A DNA stretch of 45,244 nt from an uncultured Pseudomonadota bacterium (GCA_903844155.1 CAIMSU010000315.1:1-45244); one strand, 5' to 3'. Positions 8,506-17,205 are shown, counted from the first letter of the stretch. Notes: generated by a model not told the origin, from the letters alone. Translations and numbers: made by a program.

Positions 8506-8754
8506 CTAAGTGCGCTTCCATCCTCGCAAACGGCGAGGAGGGGGGGCGGACCGGCTGCCCGGGATCGCCATGGCCGCCTGGCGGCCGGCGGCCCGCGAGG
8601 TCACGACGACGAGGTCGGGGAGCCAGGTCTGCGGATCCGCGGTCGCGAGCGCCCGAGCGTCTGCGCCGTCCGACGTGAAGACGCCGAGAAGGTGGTCTAC
8701 CAGCGCGGCTTCCCCGTCCTCAGCGATGACCAGGATGCGCCGGCTCGGTGACAT
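8506..8754 (-). pseudogene. Receiver-like N-terminal fragment of the GGDEF gene (frameshift)
   Basis: The fragment starts at ATG 8754 with GGAG six bases upstream and reads ILVIAEDGEAALVDHLLG, then PDLVVVTSR, like the first half of a response-regulator receiver. The phospho-acceptor Asp, usual in LVLLD, is replaced by Thr, so it would be a pseudo-receiver. The frame ends at 8506 shortly after seven consecutive G on the plus strand (8540-8546). With six G, the frame runs directly into LLAVCEDGSALRRLRVELGV and the GAF-GGDEF protein. This is either a sequencing or assembly error, phase variation or a true lesion. Confidence 0.65.
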
Positions 8755-8867
8755 TTTCTCTCCGGTGGCGAGGAGGGGTGTGAATGAGACGAGCATGATC
8801 CTACTCCCTTTTCGGAAGCGGGGCCCGGCTGGCGACGCCGTGGCGACCGCTCGCCGGGCCGGATATA

Positions 8868-8885
8868 TGAATGAGCATTCATTCA
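8868..8885. promoter_or_regulatory. FadR-type (TetR family) fatty-acid operator
   Basis: TGAATGAGCATTCATTCA is an inverted repeat with 7-base arms (TGAATGA/TCATTCA) around four bases. The arms are identical to those of the Bacillus subtilis FadR consensus as I recall it (TGAATGAMTANTCATTCA). It lies 35 bases before the fadN start, next to the AT-rich GGATATATG that could be part of the -10. It is expected to bind a TetR-family repressor released by long-chain acyl-CoA. No such regulator gene is visible in the window. Confidence 0.7.
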
Positions 8886-8920
8886 CGGCGGTCGCGCACG
8901 CGGGCCGCGAGGAGCTACGC

Positions 8921-11326
8921 ATGGTTTCCCGGCAGATTCGGAAGGTCGCCGTCCTCGGCGCTGGCGTCATGGGTCAGGGCATCGCGGCGCACCTCGCGAA
9001 TGCAGGCATTGACAGCCTGTTGTTCGACATTCCGCCGAAGGGCTACGTCGCGGGGGCTGGGGACGCGCGAGCGGTCGCGAAGGCGGGCATCGCCAACCTC
9101 GCGAAGCTGAAGCCCGCGCCGCTCTACCGGGCGGCAGACGCCGCGAAGATCAGCCCGTGCGAGTACGAGTCCGACGCTGGTCGCCTCGCCGAGTGCGACC
9201 TCATCGTCGAGGCCGTCGCCGAGATCCTGACGATCAAGCAGAAGGTTTTCGGATGGGTCGAGAAGAACCGCAAGGCTGGCGCCGTCGTCGCGTCGAACAC
9301 CTCGGGCATCCCCATCGCCGCGCTGACGAACGGCTGGTCGGACGCGATGAAAGCCGACTTCCTGGTCATGCATTTCTTCAACCCCGTTCGGTACATGCGG
9401 CTCCTCGAACTCGTCGCCGGGCCGCAGACCTCCGCGGAAGTCGTCGGGTTGATCCACGATTTTGGCGAGCGCGTGCTCGGCAAGGGCATCGTCTACGGCA
9501 AGGACACGCCCGCGTTCATCGCCAACCGCGTCGGCACCTACGGCATGGTGAGCATCTTCAAACACATGGTCGAAGGTGGGTTTACCGTTGAGCAGGTGGA
9601 CGCGATCTGGGGCAAGCCGATGGGCCGTCCTGGGTCGGCCGTTTTCCGCACCGCGGACCTCGTCGGCCTCGATACGCTGGCGCACGTCATCGACGGCATC
9701 CACGCCGGCTGCCCGAACGACGAGCACCACGACGACTTTGTGGTCCCCGCCTTCGTCCAGAAGCTGATCGACGCCGGGTCGCTCGGCGAGAAGTCGGGCG
9801 TCGGATTTTACAAGAAGACCAAGAACGCCGAAGGAAAAACCGAGATCCTCGCGCTCAACGCTGAGACGGGCGCCTACGTCCCGCAGGGCAAGGTCCGCTT
9901 CGACAGCCTCGGCGCGGCGCGAAAGGCCGAGTCCAGCCTCGATTCCGCCAAGATCATCCTGAATCACCCGGACAAAGCCGGACAGTTCGCGTGGAAGGTC
10001 ACGGCAGACGTGCTCATCTACGCCGCGAACCGGGTCGGCGAGATCGCGGACGACGTCGTGAACATCGACAACGCGATGAAGTGGGGCTTTGCCTGGGACA
10101 ATGGCCCGTTTGAATCCTGGGACGCGCTTGGCGTGCCGGAGACGGTCGCGCGGCTGGAAAAAGACGGCTACGTCGTGCCGAAGTGGGTCAAGGACATGCT
10201 CGCCTCCGGGCGGACGAAGTTCTACGAGCGCCCCGCCACCGGCGCGCTCACGGGCCAGCGCACGTTCTGGAACGGCGCCGTGACACGGATGCCCCAGAGC
10301 GAAGGCCAGCTCCGCCTTGAGGACGTACGCGCCAACGGCGGCGAGCTCAAGTCAAACGTCTCCGCGTCGCTGCTGGATCTTGGCGACCGCGTGCTCTGCC
10401 TCGAGTTCCACTCGAAGATGAACGCGCTTGATGACATGATCTTCCCGATGTACAGCGAGGCGCTCGACATGCTCGACGCCGGGCGGTTTGACGCGTTGGT
10501 CGTCGGGAATCAGGGCCACTCGGGGTCGACGGGCGCGTTCTGCGCTGGCGCGAACATCCTGATGATCCTGATGGGCGCGATGCAGCAGGACTGGAAGGGC
10601 CTGGAGACGGCCATTTCGGGGCTTCAGAACCTGCTGATGCGCGCGAAGTTCAGCGAAAAGCCCGTCGTCACCGCGCCCTGGGGCCTGACGCTCGGCGGTG
10701 GCGTGGAGGTCACGATGCACTCCGCGGCGACCGTGGCAGCGGGCGAGCTCTACGCGGGCCTCGTGGAGGTAGGCGTTGGCCTGATTCCGGGCGGTGGCGG
10801 CTGTAAAGAGATGCTGGCGCGGTACATGGGCGACATTCCCGCGGGCGTCGCGTACGACCCGAACCCCTTCGTGCAGAAGGCGTTTGAGCACATCGGCATG
10901 GCCAAGGTCGCCACGAGCTGCGAAGAGGCGCGGGACGCCGGCTTCTTGCGTCCCAACGACCACGTCACCCTCGACCCCGACCGCCACATCGCCGACGCCA
11001 AGCGCGTGGCATTGGGGCTGCACGTCGGCGGGTACAAGCCCCCCCGTCGCAAGACCTTCAAGCTCCCCGGCGCGTCGGGCCGCGGCGCGATCGAGGCGTT
11101 CCTCTTCCAGATGCGCGCGGGCGGGTACGCGACGCCGCACGACCTCGTCGTCGGCAAGAAGCTCGCCTACGTGATGACCGGCGGCGATTGCCCGGTCGGC
11201 GCGGCGCGCGGGGAACAGGACATCCTCGACCTCGAACGCGAGATCTTCCTGCAGCTCTGCGGGCATCCCGACACCCAGGCCCGGATCCAGCACATGCTCG
11301 AGAAGGGCAAGCCGCTGCGCAACTAG
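8921..11326 (+). CDS. fadN: 3-hydroxyacyl-CoA dehydrogenase / enoyl-CoA hydratase fusion
   Basis: This 801-residue bifunctional enzyme hydrates trans-2-enoyl-CoA and oxidises L-3-hydroxyacyl-CoA with NAD+ in beta-oxidation. The start is ATG 8921, preceded by GAGGAG at 8908-8913; the open frame further upstream is not coding. The dehydrogenase comes first: LGAGVMGQGIA at residues 12-22 is the NAD-binding loop, SNTSGIPI and MHFFNPVRYMRLLELV hold the catalytic His, and a second dehydrogenase helical domain follows. The crotonase domain is C-terminal, with an oxyanion-hole strand GAFCAGANIL and EVGVGLIPGGGG. This dehydrogenase-then-hydratase order and the following thiolase match B. subtilis FadN-FadA rather than E. 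coli FadB, where the order is reversed. The operator upstream fits repression in the absence of acyl-CoA. Confidence 0.9.
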   Translation: MVSRQIRKVAVLGAGVMGQGIAAHLANAGIDSLLFDIPPKGYVAGAGDARAVAKAGIANLAKLKPAPLYRAADAAKISPCEYESDAGRLAECDLIVEAVAEILTIKQKVFGWVEKNRKAGAVVASNTSGIPIAALTNGWSDAMKADFLVMHFFNPVRYMRLLELVAGPQTSAEVVGLIHDFGERVLGKGIVYGKDTPAFIANRVGTYGMVSIFKHMVEGGFTVEQVDAIWGKPMGRPGSAVFRTADLVGLDTLAHVIDGIHAGCPNDEHHDDFVVPAFVQKLIDAGSLGEKSGVGFYKKTKNAEGKTEILALNAETGAYVPQGKVRFDSLGAARKAESSLDSAKIILNHPDKAGQFAWKVTADVLIYAANRVGEIADDVVNIDNAMKWGFAWDNGPFESWDALGVPETVARLEKDGYVVPKWVKDMLASGRTKFYERPATGALTGQRTFWNGAVTRMPQSEGQLRLEDVRANGGELKSNVSASLLDLGDRVLCLEFHSKMNALDDMIFPMYSEALDMLDAGRFDALVVGNQGHSGSTGAFCAGANILMILMGAMQQDWKGLETAISGLQNLLMRAKFSEKPVVTAPWGLTLGGGVEVTMHSAATVAAGELYAGLVEVGVGLIPGGGGCKEMLARYMGDIPAGVAYDPNPFVQKAFEHIGMAKVATSCEEARDAGFLRPNDHVTLDPDRHIADAKRVALGLHVGGYKPPRRKTFKLPGASGRGAIEAFLFQMRAGGYATPHDLVVGKKLAYVMTGGDCPVGAARGEQDILDLEREIFLQLCGHPDTQARIQHMLEKGKPLRN

Positions 11327-11328
11327 CA

Positions 11329-11375
11329 CCCCCCTCCGTCGCTACGCGACACCTCCCCCCGAGCGGGGGAGGGAA
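11329..11375. repeat. Double-hairpin intergenic repeat between fadN and fadA
   Basis: A small hairpin (GTCGC-TAC-GCGAC) is followed by an 8-bp stem CCTCCCCC/GGGGGAGG with a five-base loop (11352-11372). It resembles the small palindromic repeats scattered between genes in many high-GC genomes. It could attenuate transcription between the two genes. Only one copy is seen here. Confidence 0.45.
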
Positions 11376-11412
11376 GACACCCGGTCGAACCCCTCTTTTT
11401 CTGGAGTCCATC

Positions 11413-12576
11413 ATGCGTGAAGTCGTCATCTGCGTCGCCGTTCGTTCCGCGGTTGGAAAAAGCGGCCGTGGAAGCCTGAAAGACACGCGTCCCGACGACA
11501 TGCTCGGGCAGGTCATGAAGGGCGCCCTGGCGCGCGTGCCGGCGCTCGACCCCGCCGCCATCGACGACGTCGTCATCGGCACCGCCACGCCGGAGGCCGA
11601 ACAGGGGATGAACGTCGCCCGTATCGCCTCGTTCCTGGCGGATCTTCCGGACAGCGTGCCGGCGGTCACCATCAACCGCTTCTGCTCCTCGGGCTTGCAG
11701 TCGCTCGCGCAGGCGGCCGCGTCCATCGCCGCGGGCTGGCAGGACATCGCGCTCACCGGCGGCGTTGAGAGCATGAGCGTGCTCGCGATGGGTGGCCAGA
11801 AGCCAAGCCCGAACCCGGGTCTGGTCGAGCGACGGCCGGAGGCCTACACGCCGATGGGCATCACGGCCGAGCTCGTCGCCGAGAAATACGGCGTCTCGCG
11901 CGCGGACCAGGACGCGTTCTCGGTCGGCTCGCACGCAAAGGCCATCGCCGCGATCAAGGGCGGGCGGTTCGTGGACGAGATCGTGGTGCTGCAAACCCGT
12001 GTTTCGGGCGACAGCGGCTGGAAGGACATCGTCTTTGCGACGGACGAGGGCCCGCGCGCCGACACCACGCTGGAGGGCCTCGCGCGTCTGAAGCCGGCGT
12101 TCAAGGCGGACGGCACCTGCACCGCCGGCAACTCCTCGCAGACGAGCGACGGCGCTGCGGTCACGATCCTCGCGGCCCGCGAGATCGCCGAGCGGCTCGG
12201 CCTGCCGATCATCGGCATCCTGCGCAGCTATCAGGTCGCTGGCGTCGCGCCGGAGATCATGGGCATCGGCCCCATCGCGGCGATCCCGAAGGCGCTCGCC
12301 AAGGCCGGCATCACCAAGGATGACGTCGGCCTGATCGAGCTGAACGAGGCGTTTGCCGCCCAGTCGCTCGCCTGCGTCCGCGAGCTTGGCCTGAACCCCG
12401 AGATCGTGAACGTGAACGGCGGCGCCATCGCCCTCGGCCACCCGCTCGGCTGCACCGGCGCGAAGCTGACCGCCACGTTGCTCCATGAGATGCCGAGGCG
12501 GAATGCGCGGTATGGGATCGTCAGCATGTGTATCGGGGGAGGGATGGGGGCGGCGGCTGTGTTCGAGCGGCCGTAG
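11413..12576 (+). CDS. fadA: Acetyl-CoA C-acyltransferase (3-ketoacyl-CoA thiolase)
   Basis: This 387-residue thiolase cleaves 3-ketoacyl-CoA with CoA to acetyl-CoA and a shortened acyl-CoA, the last step of the cycle started by the upstream fusion enzyme. The acyl-accepting Cys91 lies in NRFCSSGLQ. The C-terminal signatures [17 protein letters not shown] (His) and [13 protein letters not shown] (second Cys) are intact, as is GGVESMS. The length is normal for the family. It lies 86 bases after fadN in the same direction and is probably co-transcribed under the operator at 8868. A biosynthetic acetyl-CoA acetyltransferase role is possible from sequence alone, but the pairing with fadN favours degradation. 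Confidence 0.9.
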   Translation: MREVVICVAVRSAVGKSGRGSLKDTRPDDMLGQVMKGALARVPALDPAAIDDVVIGTATPEAEQGMNVARIASFLADLPDSVPAVTINRFCSSGLQSLAQAAASIAAGWQDIALTGGVESMSVLAMGGQKPSPNPGLVERRPEAYTPMGITAELVAEKYGVSRADQDAFSVGSHAKAIAAIKGGRFVDEIVVLQTRVSGDSGWKDIVFATDEGPRADTTLEGLARLKPAFKADGTCTAGNSSQTSDGAAVTILAAREIAERLGLPIIGILRSYQVAGVAPEIMGIGPIAAIPKALAKAGITKDDVGLIELNEAFAAQSLACVRELGLNPEIVNVNGGAIALGHPLGCTGAKLTATLLHEMPRRNARYGIVSMCIGGGMGAAAVFERP

Positions 12577-12914
12577 GCGGCTCGAACTGTGCCGCCGCCG
12601 CGGAGCTGCCGGCGGTCGCGCGTCTGCGCGCGACGCGGAGCCCCCGACCCGCCCGCTGGGCGGGGCCCGGCCGGCAAGGCCGGGAGGGGGCGGAGCCTGC
12701 CCCCGTAGTCCGGCCGCAAAGGCCGGGCGTGAGGGGGCCTGCTAGGCGCGCGAACGCCGACAAGGCGTTCAGGCAGCGTAGCCTGCCCCCGTAGTCGCGC
12801 CGCAAAGGCGCGGCGATCATCCGAAAAGCCGCGATCTGACCGCGATCGGGCGGTTGAAGTAGCGGGAGCGCCCGCGTGGAGACGGTCTCCGCGTGGGTGC
12901 GCGCACCTCACCTA
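12577..12914. repeat. Intergenic tandem hairpin array, 86-bp unit with compensated stems
   Basis: This gene-free stretch lies between two convergent genes. Two units of 86 bases are in tandem, each holding two hairpins. Unit 1 has CCCGGCC-GGCAA-GGCCGGG (12666-12684) and CCGGCC-GCAAA-GGCCGG (12710-12726). Unit 2 has GAACGCC-GACAA-GGCGTTC (12752-12770) and CGCGCC-GCAAA-GGCGCG (12796-12812). The 15-mer GCCTGCCCCCGTAGT occurs unchanged at 12695-12709 and 12781-12795. Stem bases differ between units but pairing is kept, so the RNA or cruciform structure seems conserved. A further hairpin GTCGCGCG-TCTG-CGCGCGAC sits at 12615-12634. Bidirectional termination or a mobile palindromic repeat are both possible. 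Confidence 0.7.
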
Positions 12915-14096
12915 CTACCCGCCAGGCACCAGTGTTTTTGCCTGCGCGGCGTCCAGGTCAAACTGGATCGCCGCCCCGGCTGGGCTCACATTCACGACCT
13001 CGCCCGACGTGGTGACCCGCCCGCCCTCCGGGGTGACGAGGATGACCGCGACGCGCGCGCGCTCGACGAGATCCGTGGCGCCCGGCACGAACAGGCCGCG
13101 GAACCGTAGACTCTCCCTGTGATCCTTCGCGTATTGTTCGGCGGATTGCCATCCGAATTCGACGACGCCCGGGCGTACCGCGATCCTCGGGTCGGCGGCG
13201 ACAGTCGGCGAGGGGAGGGACGGCACTGTGCCGGCTGGCGGCGCGGCTGACGGGGGCGGCGCAACGCTCAGGGCGGGCGCGGCGGCGGCGGGGGGGACGC
13301 CGTCAGTGGGCGCCGGGGTGACGGTCGACGACGCAGGCGGGGCTTCAGGGCTCGGCGGTGCGGGCGCCGGGGCTGGCGGGGGGCTCGCGGCTGCGGGTTT
13401 TGGGGGCTGCGACGGGCTGATTGGAGCGAGCGCGCTGCGGGCCGAAGCCGTGGGCACCGGATCCACGGAGGGCCACGGTGGGCTCGGCGTGTCGGCCCGG
13501 GCCGGGCCCAGCGAACTCAACGGTGGCGGCAACCGACTCGCCGGAGGCAGCGAGCCGACCGGTCGAGGTGTCAAGCTGGATCTTGAGCCTCGAATCGCCT
13601 TCACGGCCGGGTCCGGCCCCTGCAAGTCGCGGGGATCCGGCCACCCCTTCTTCTGGGACTGGACGAGCTGCCGGACGGACTGCTGCAGCCGCAGCCGACG
13701 TTCCTCCTGCATCTTTACGGCATACGCCCGCTCTTCGGGCGTCGTCCCCCGGTTCGCGCTCGCCTCGGCCCAGCCCTCCGGGCTGGAGTGCCGGCTGCTG
13801 GACGCTGCGATGTTTCCCGCGGCCACCGCGGTCCGCCAGATCTCGAACAACTCCTTGTCATCTGGCGCGACGGAGAGGACCTGGAGCTGGAACGTCGGCG
13901 CGGTCCCCTTCTCGCCCCGTTGGGACAGCACGCGCACCATGCCGAGCGCGGTCACCTCAAGGCCCGGCAGCTCCAACCGGAACTCCACCGATGCGCCGAG
14001 GTCCATGTTGGCGGCGACGACGACGAAAAGCATGTCGTGATCGATGCTCTGTGCGGTGCCAAACACCAGCCCGTCGCGCGACTGGAGGGCGATCAT
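12915..14096 (-). CDS. PilZ-like protein with long proline/alanine-rich linker
   Basis: The 393 residues have a beta-rich N-terminal domain (about 1-90), a charged helix (about 115-150, with KMQEERRLRLQQSVRQL), a long Pro/Ala/Ser-rich linker (about 165-300) and a C-terminal beta-rich domain (about 305-393). The C-terminal domain has GEVVNVSPAGAAIQF, matching the second motif (D/N)xSxxG of PilZ domains. Neither domain shows a clear RxxxR motif, so c-di-GMP binding is doubtful and the domains may be PilZ-like interaction modules. The N-terminal half resembles the PilZ-like folds common in gliding and twitching deltaproteobacteria. Function unknown. The linker DNA gives very long antisense open frames, which I consider non-coding. 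Confidence 0.6.
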   Translation of the reverse strand: MIALQSRDGLVFGTAQSIDHDMLFVVVAANMDLGASVEFRLELPGLEVTALGMVRVLSQRGEKGTAPTFQLQVLSVAPDDKELFEIWRTAVAAGNIAASSSRHSSPEGWAEASANRGTTPEERAYAVKMQEERRLRLQQSVRQLVQSQKKGWPDPRDLQGPDPAVKAIRGSRSSLTPRPVGSLPPASRLPPPLSSLGPARADTPSPPWPSVDPVPTASARSALAPISPSQPPKPAAASPPPAPAPAPPSPEAPPASSTVTPAPTDGVPPAAAAPALSVAPPPSAAPPAGTVPSLPSPTVAADPRIAVRPGVVEFGWQSAEQYAKDHRESLRFRGLFVPGATDLVERARVAVILVTPEGGRVTTSGEVVNVSPAGAAIQFDLDAAQAKTLVPGG

Positions 14097-14178
14097 CGCT
14101 TGTATCGGGCGTTGCAGCGCGATCCTCCGTGTTCGGGCAGCATAGCACAGGATTCCCGGCGCGGGCTAAGCTGCCGGG

Positions 14179-14661
14179 GTGCCGTCCCTGCGTCAGACCG
14201 TCCTGCTCGCGCTGCTCTGGGCGCTCGTGGCGTGGGTCACCAGCGTGGTCTGGGGGGTGCGTGACCTGCACCAGACCTGGGGAGAGGCGTTGGTGCACTA
14301 TTACGCCGTGCGGGCCCCGTTCGTTGGTGCGCTCTCCGGCGTGTTGTGGGCCCCGGTCTTGTGCGCTGGCATGGTGCCTGGTCGCGCCAGCGCGATGGCC
14401 GGGCGGGCGGCGGGGATGGCTGTGGAGGGCCGCACGCGGTTGTGGCTGCGCGGCATCCAGGGGTCGGTCACGGGGATCCTCGTGGGGCCGACGGGAACGG
14501 TGTTGTCCCTGCTGATCTGGCCGAACGACTCGCAGAATTCGCGGTGGGACGCGTTCAAATGGGGCGGGTTCATCTGGTACTCGGATTGGAAGATCTTTGT
14601 TCCGGCGGGCACGATCGCCGGGATCGTGAGCGTGTGGGTGGCGTTGAGGTGGCGACGATGA
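14179..14661 (+). CDS. Small membrane protein of unknown function
   Basis: The 160-residue protein starts at GTG 14179. It has hydrophobic segments near residues 7-27, 48-66, 98-115 and 138-156, and a basic C-terminus, suggesting four transmembrane helices. I recognise no family. A TAAGCT hexamer lies six bases before the GTG and there is no strong ribosome-binding site. Its stop overlaps the ATG of the following dehydrogenase by 4 bases, so the two are probably translated in a coupled way. Confidence 0.6.
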   Translation: MPSLRQTVLLALLWALVAWVTSVVWGVRDLHQTWGEALVHYYAVRAPFVGALSGVLWAPVLCAGMVPGRASAMAGRAAGMAVEGRTRLWLRGIQGSVTGILVGPTGTVLSLLIWPNDSQNSRWDAFKWGGFIWYSDWKIFVPAGTIAGIVSVWVALRWRR

Positions 14662-15593
14662 ACGTGCTGTTGTGGGGGCGAGCGGAGTACGAGCGACACC
14701 TGCCGGAGTTTCCGGAGCCGCTGCGCGCGGAGGTGCGCGTGGTCCACGCGCTGGGCGAGACTGCCCCCCTGGAGGAGGCCGACGTCGTCGTCGTGCCGAG
14801 CCGACAGCCGGTGCGACGGGAGCACATCCCGCGGCTCCGACGTGCAAAGCTGGTGTTGACCACGACATCCGGCTTCGATCACGTCGACGTGGTGGGCCTG
14901 CAGGCGGCGGGGATCGCGTGCGCGCGCCTGCCGCTCGCGCGTCGGGACGCGGTCGTGCAGACGGCGCTCGGCATGCTCCTGTCGCTGAACCGGCGCTTCG
15001 GGCCGTTGCAGGAGCCCGCGGCGCGTGGCCACTGGGACCGGTCCGAATTGCCGGTGTACAACCCGACCTTGCTCGGGACGGTCGGGGTCGTCGGTGTCGG
15101 CGTGATTGGGAGTGTGATGGCAGCGCAGCTTGAGCACCTTGGCGCCCGCGTGCTTCGGTGTGACCCGCTGCTCAGGGACAGCCTCCCCCTCGACGAGGTC
15201 GTCCGGTTGGCCGACGCCATCACCCTGCATTGCGAGCTGACGGACGAGAATGAGGGATTCTTCGACGAAAAGCGCATTGCGGCGATGCGCCCGGGAGCTG
15301 TGCTCGTCAACACCGCCAGGGGTCGGCTCGTCGACACGAACGCGGCCCTTGCCGCCGTTTCTACCCGCCGTCTCGCGGGGCTCGGGATCGACGTGTTCCC
15401 CACCGAGCCGCCGCCCGACTTCGCGCGGTTCGTCGGGGCCGGCTGCATCGTGACGCCGCATGCCGCTGGCTGGCACCCGGGGCTGGACGCGGCCATCGCG
15501 GAGGGCATCGTTCGGGCGGTGTCCGCGGTTCACGCCGGGCTGCCCGTCCCGTACGCCCTTGGCGTCGGCCCCCCGTCCGCACGCGGATCTTGA
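14658..15593 (+). CDS. D-isomer-specific 2-hydroxyacid dehydrogenase
   Basis: The 311-residue NAD(P)-dependent oxidoreductase interconverts 2-keto and D-2-hydroxy acids; the substrate cannot be told from sequence. The Rossmann motif is GVVGVGVIGS. The catalytic triad of the family is visible as Arg in VLVNTARGRLVD, Glu in GIDVFPTEPP and His in VTPHAAGWHPG. The start at ATG 14658 overlaps the previous stop; an open frame extends far upstream but covers the membrane protein. The protein is slightly short for the family, with a compact N-terminal catalytic domain (LTTTSGFDHVDV). An Hsp70 gene follows after 22 bases, so it may belong to the same operon. Confidence 0.85.
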   Translation: MNVLLWGRAEYERHLPEFPEPLRAEVRVVHALGETAPLEEADVVVVPSRQPVRREHIPRLRRAKLVLTTTSGFDHVDVVGLQAAGIACARLPLARRDAVVQTALGMLLSLNRRFGPLQEPAARGHWDRSELPVYNPTLLGTVGVVGVGVIGSVMAAQLEHLGARVLRCDPLLRDSLPLDEVVRLADAITLHCELTDENEGFFDEKRIAAMRPGAVLVNTARGRLVDTNAALAAVSTRRLAGLGIDVFPTEPPPDFARFVGAGCIVTPHAAGWHPGLDAAIAEGIVRAVSAVHAGLPVPYALGVGPPSARGS

Positions 15594-15615
15594 TAGTCCA
15601 CCTCAGGAGTCTTCC

Positions 15616-17196
15616 ATGGGCCTCGCCGTTGGCATCGATCTGGGTACCTCCAACTCCTGCGTGGCGTGCGTACGGGGTGGGCAGGTCATCGTTTGCGAGG
15701 ACAACGAGGGCCGTCGCACGCAGCCTTCCGTGGTGGCCTTCGGCTCCCGGAGCGTGGTCGTCGGGCACCGCGCGAAGAAGCAGATCCTGCATTCTCCGGA
15801 AGGAACCGTCACGTCGAGCAAGCGCCTGATCGGGCGTCGCTTCGAGGACGCCGAGGTCCAGCGGATGAAGTCGCACAGCGCGTTCGGCGTGTTCCGGGGC
15901 GACAACGGCGACGCTCGCCTGCGCGTGCACGGCAAGTCCTACGCCCCCGAGGAGATCTCGGCGCACGTCCTCTCGCACATGAAGCGCATCGCCGAGGCGC
16001 AGCTTGGCGAGACCGTCGATCGGGCGGTCATCACGGTGCCTGCGTACTTCAATGACCCGCAGCGGCAGGCCACGCGCGACGCCGCGCAGATCGCCGGGCT
16101 GGAGTGCATCCGCATCCTGAACGAGCCGACGGCGGCCGCGCTGGCGTACGGCTATACGCGGTCGACGAAGAAGCGCATCGTCGTCTACGATCTCGGCGGC
16201 GGGACGTTCGACGTGTCGATCCTTCGTGTGGACGGGGATCTCTACGAGGTCATCGCAACGGCCGGCGACACGTTGCTCGGCGGCGATGATTTCGACATCG
16301 CCGCGTCCGAGGAGCTCATCAAGCTCTTCGAGGCGCAGACCAAGCAGAGCTTCGCGGACAACCGTACGGTCCGACTCCGCATGCGTGAGGCGGCGGAGCT
16401 CGCCAAGATCGCCTTGTCCGAGGCCGAGGAGGTGCTCATCGATCTGCCGAGCGCCTGGCGGACCGTGCAGGGCGTCGACCACTCGTTCACCTACACCCTC
16501 GACCGCCACACCTACGCGCGCTGGGTGCTCCCGCTCGTCCAGAAGACCCTCGCGATCTGCGAGGAGACGATGAAGACGGCGAAGATGAACATGCGCCACA
16601 TCGACGCCGTTCTGCTCGTCGGCGGGATGACCCGCTACCCGCTCGTGCGCGAGGCCGCCCAGCACCTGTTCGGACGCGTGCCGGACACCTCGGTGAACCC
16701 GGACGAGGCGATCGCGGTCGGCGCCGCCATCCAGGCCCACACACTCACGTCGACAGACGAGTCGATGGCGCCGAGCGTGCTCCTCGACGTGACCTCGCAG
16801 TCGCTCTCGATCCGCACGATGGGCGGGCATTGCGATGTCCTGATCCCCAACAACACGCCGATCCCGACCGAGCATTCGAAGGTCTTCCACACCGCGGTCG
16901 ACCAGCAGACCGAGGTGCGCATCGCGGTCTACCAGGGCGAAGGCCGGCAGGCGGACATGAACGAGCTGCTTGGCCAGTTCGTGATGGAGGTGCCGCCGAT
17001 GCCGCGCGGTCAGGTGCGCATCCGGGTGACCTTCAGCATCGACGCAGACGGGATTGTCCAGGTTCGCGCAGTGGATTCCGTCCACGGGCAGGAGGCGAGC
17101 ATCCGGATCGAGGCCCGGGGCGGGATGTCCCCCGAGGAAGTCAAACAGGCGCACTTCGGATCGGTCGCCGACCAGGATCTGGTTCCGGAAAAATGA
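15616..17196 (+). CDS. Hsp70 (DnaK-like) chaperone lacking the C-terminal lid
   Basis: This 526-residue Hsp70 starts at ATG 15616 with AGGAG at 15605-15609. The ATPase domain is complete: GIDLGTSNSCVA (residues 6-17), VPAYFNDPQRQATRDA, LNEPTAAALAYGY, VYDLGGGTFDVSI and LLVGGMTRYPLV. A beta-sandwich substrate domain follows (VLLDVTSQSLSI to about residue 505). The protein then ends at about the point where DnaK would continue with its 100-residue helical lid and EEVD-like tail. DnaK is usually 600-640 residues, so this is a lidless paralogue, which would bind and release peptide quickly. The J-protein 9 bases downstream is probably its dedicated partner. It is not likely to be the housekeeping DnaK, since no grpE is nearby. 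Confidence 0.9.
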   Translation: MGLAVGIDLGTSNSCVACVRGGQVIVCEDNEGRRTQPSVVAFGSRSVVVGHRAKKQILHSPEGTVTSSKRLIGRRFEDAEVQRMKSHSAFGVFRGDNGDARLRVHGKSYAPEEISAHVLSHMKRIAEAQLGETVDRAVITVPAYFNDPQRQATRDAAQIAGLECIRILNEPTAAALAYGYTRSTKKRIVVYDLGGGTFDVSILRVDGDLYEVIATAGDTLLGGDDFDIAASEELIKLFEAQTKQSFADNRTVRLRMREAAELAKIALSEAEEVLIDLPSAWRTVQGVDHSFTYTLDRHTYARWVLPLVQKTLAICEETMKTAKMNMRHIDAVLLVGGMTRYPLVREAAQHLFGRVPDTSVNPDEAIAVGAAIQAHTLTSTDESMAPSVLLDVTSQSLSIRTMGGHCDVLIPNNTPIPTEHSKVFHTAVDQQTEVRIAVYQGEGRQADMNELLGQFVMEVPPMPRGQVRIRVTFSIDADGIVQVRAVDSVHGQEASIRIEARGGMSPEEVKQAHFGSVADQDLVPEK

Positions 17197-17205
17197 GGAT
17201 GTCCC

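Noticed and set aside
8510-8920. N-terminal extension of fadN by about 137 codons
   Set aside because: It covers the operator and the receiver-like gene on the other strand, and the ribosome-binding site and NAD-motif spacing support ATG 8921.
12577-12914. CRISPR-like array or small RNA gene
   Set aside because: Only two units with hairpins and no unique spacers of constant length; a tandem structured repeat fits better.
13200-13610. Possible low-complexity DNA repeat or recombination site in the PilZ-like gene
   Set aside because: It is explained by codons of a Pro/Ala/Ser-rich linker, with no regular period seen.
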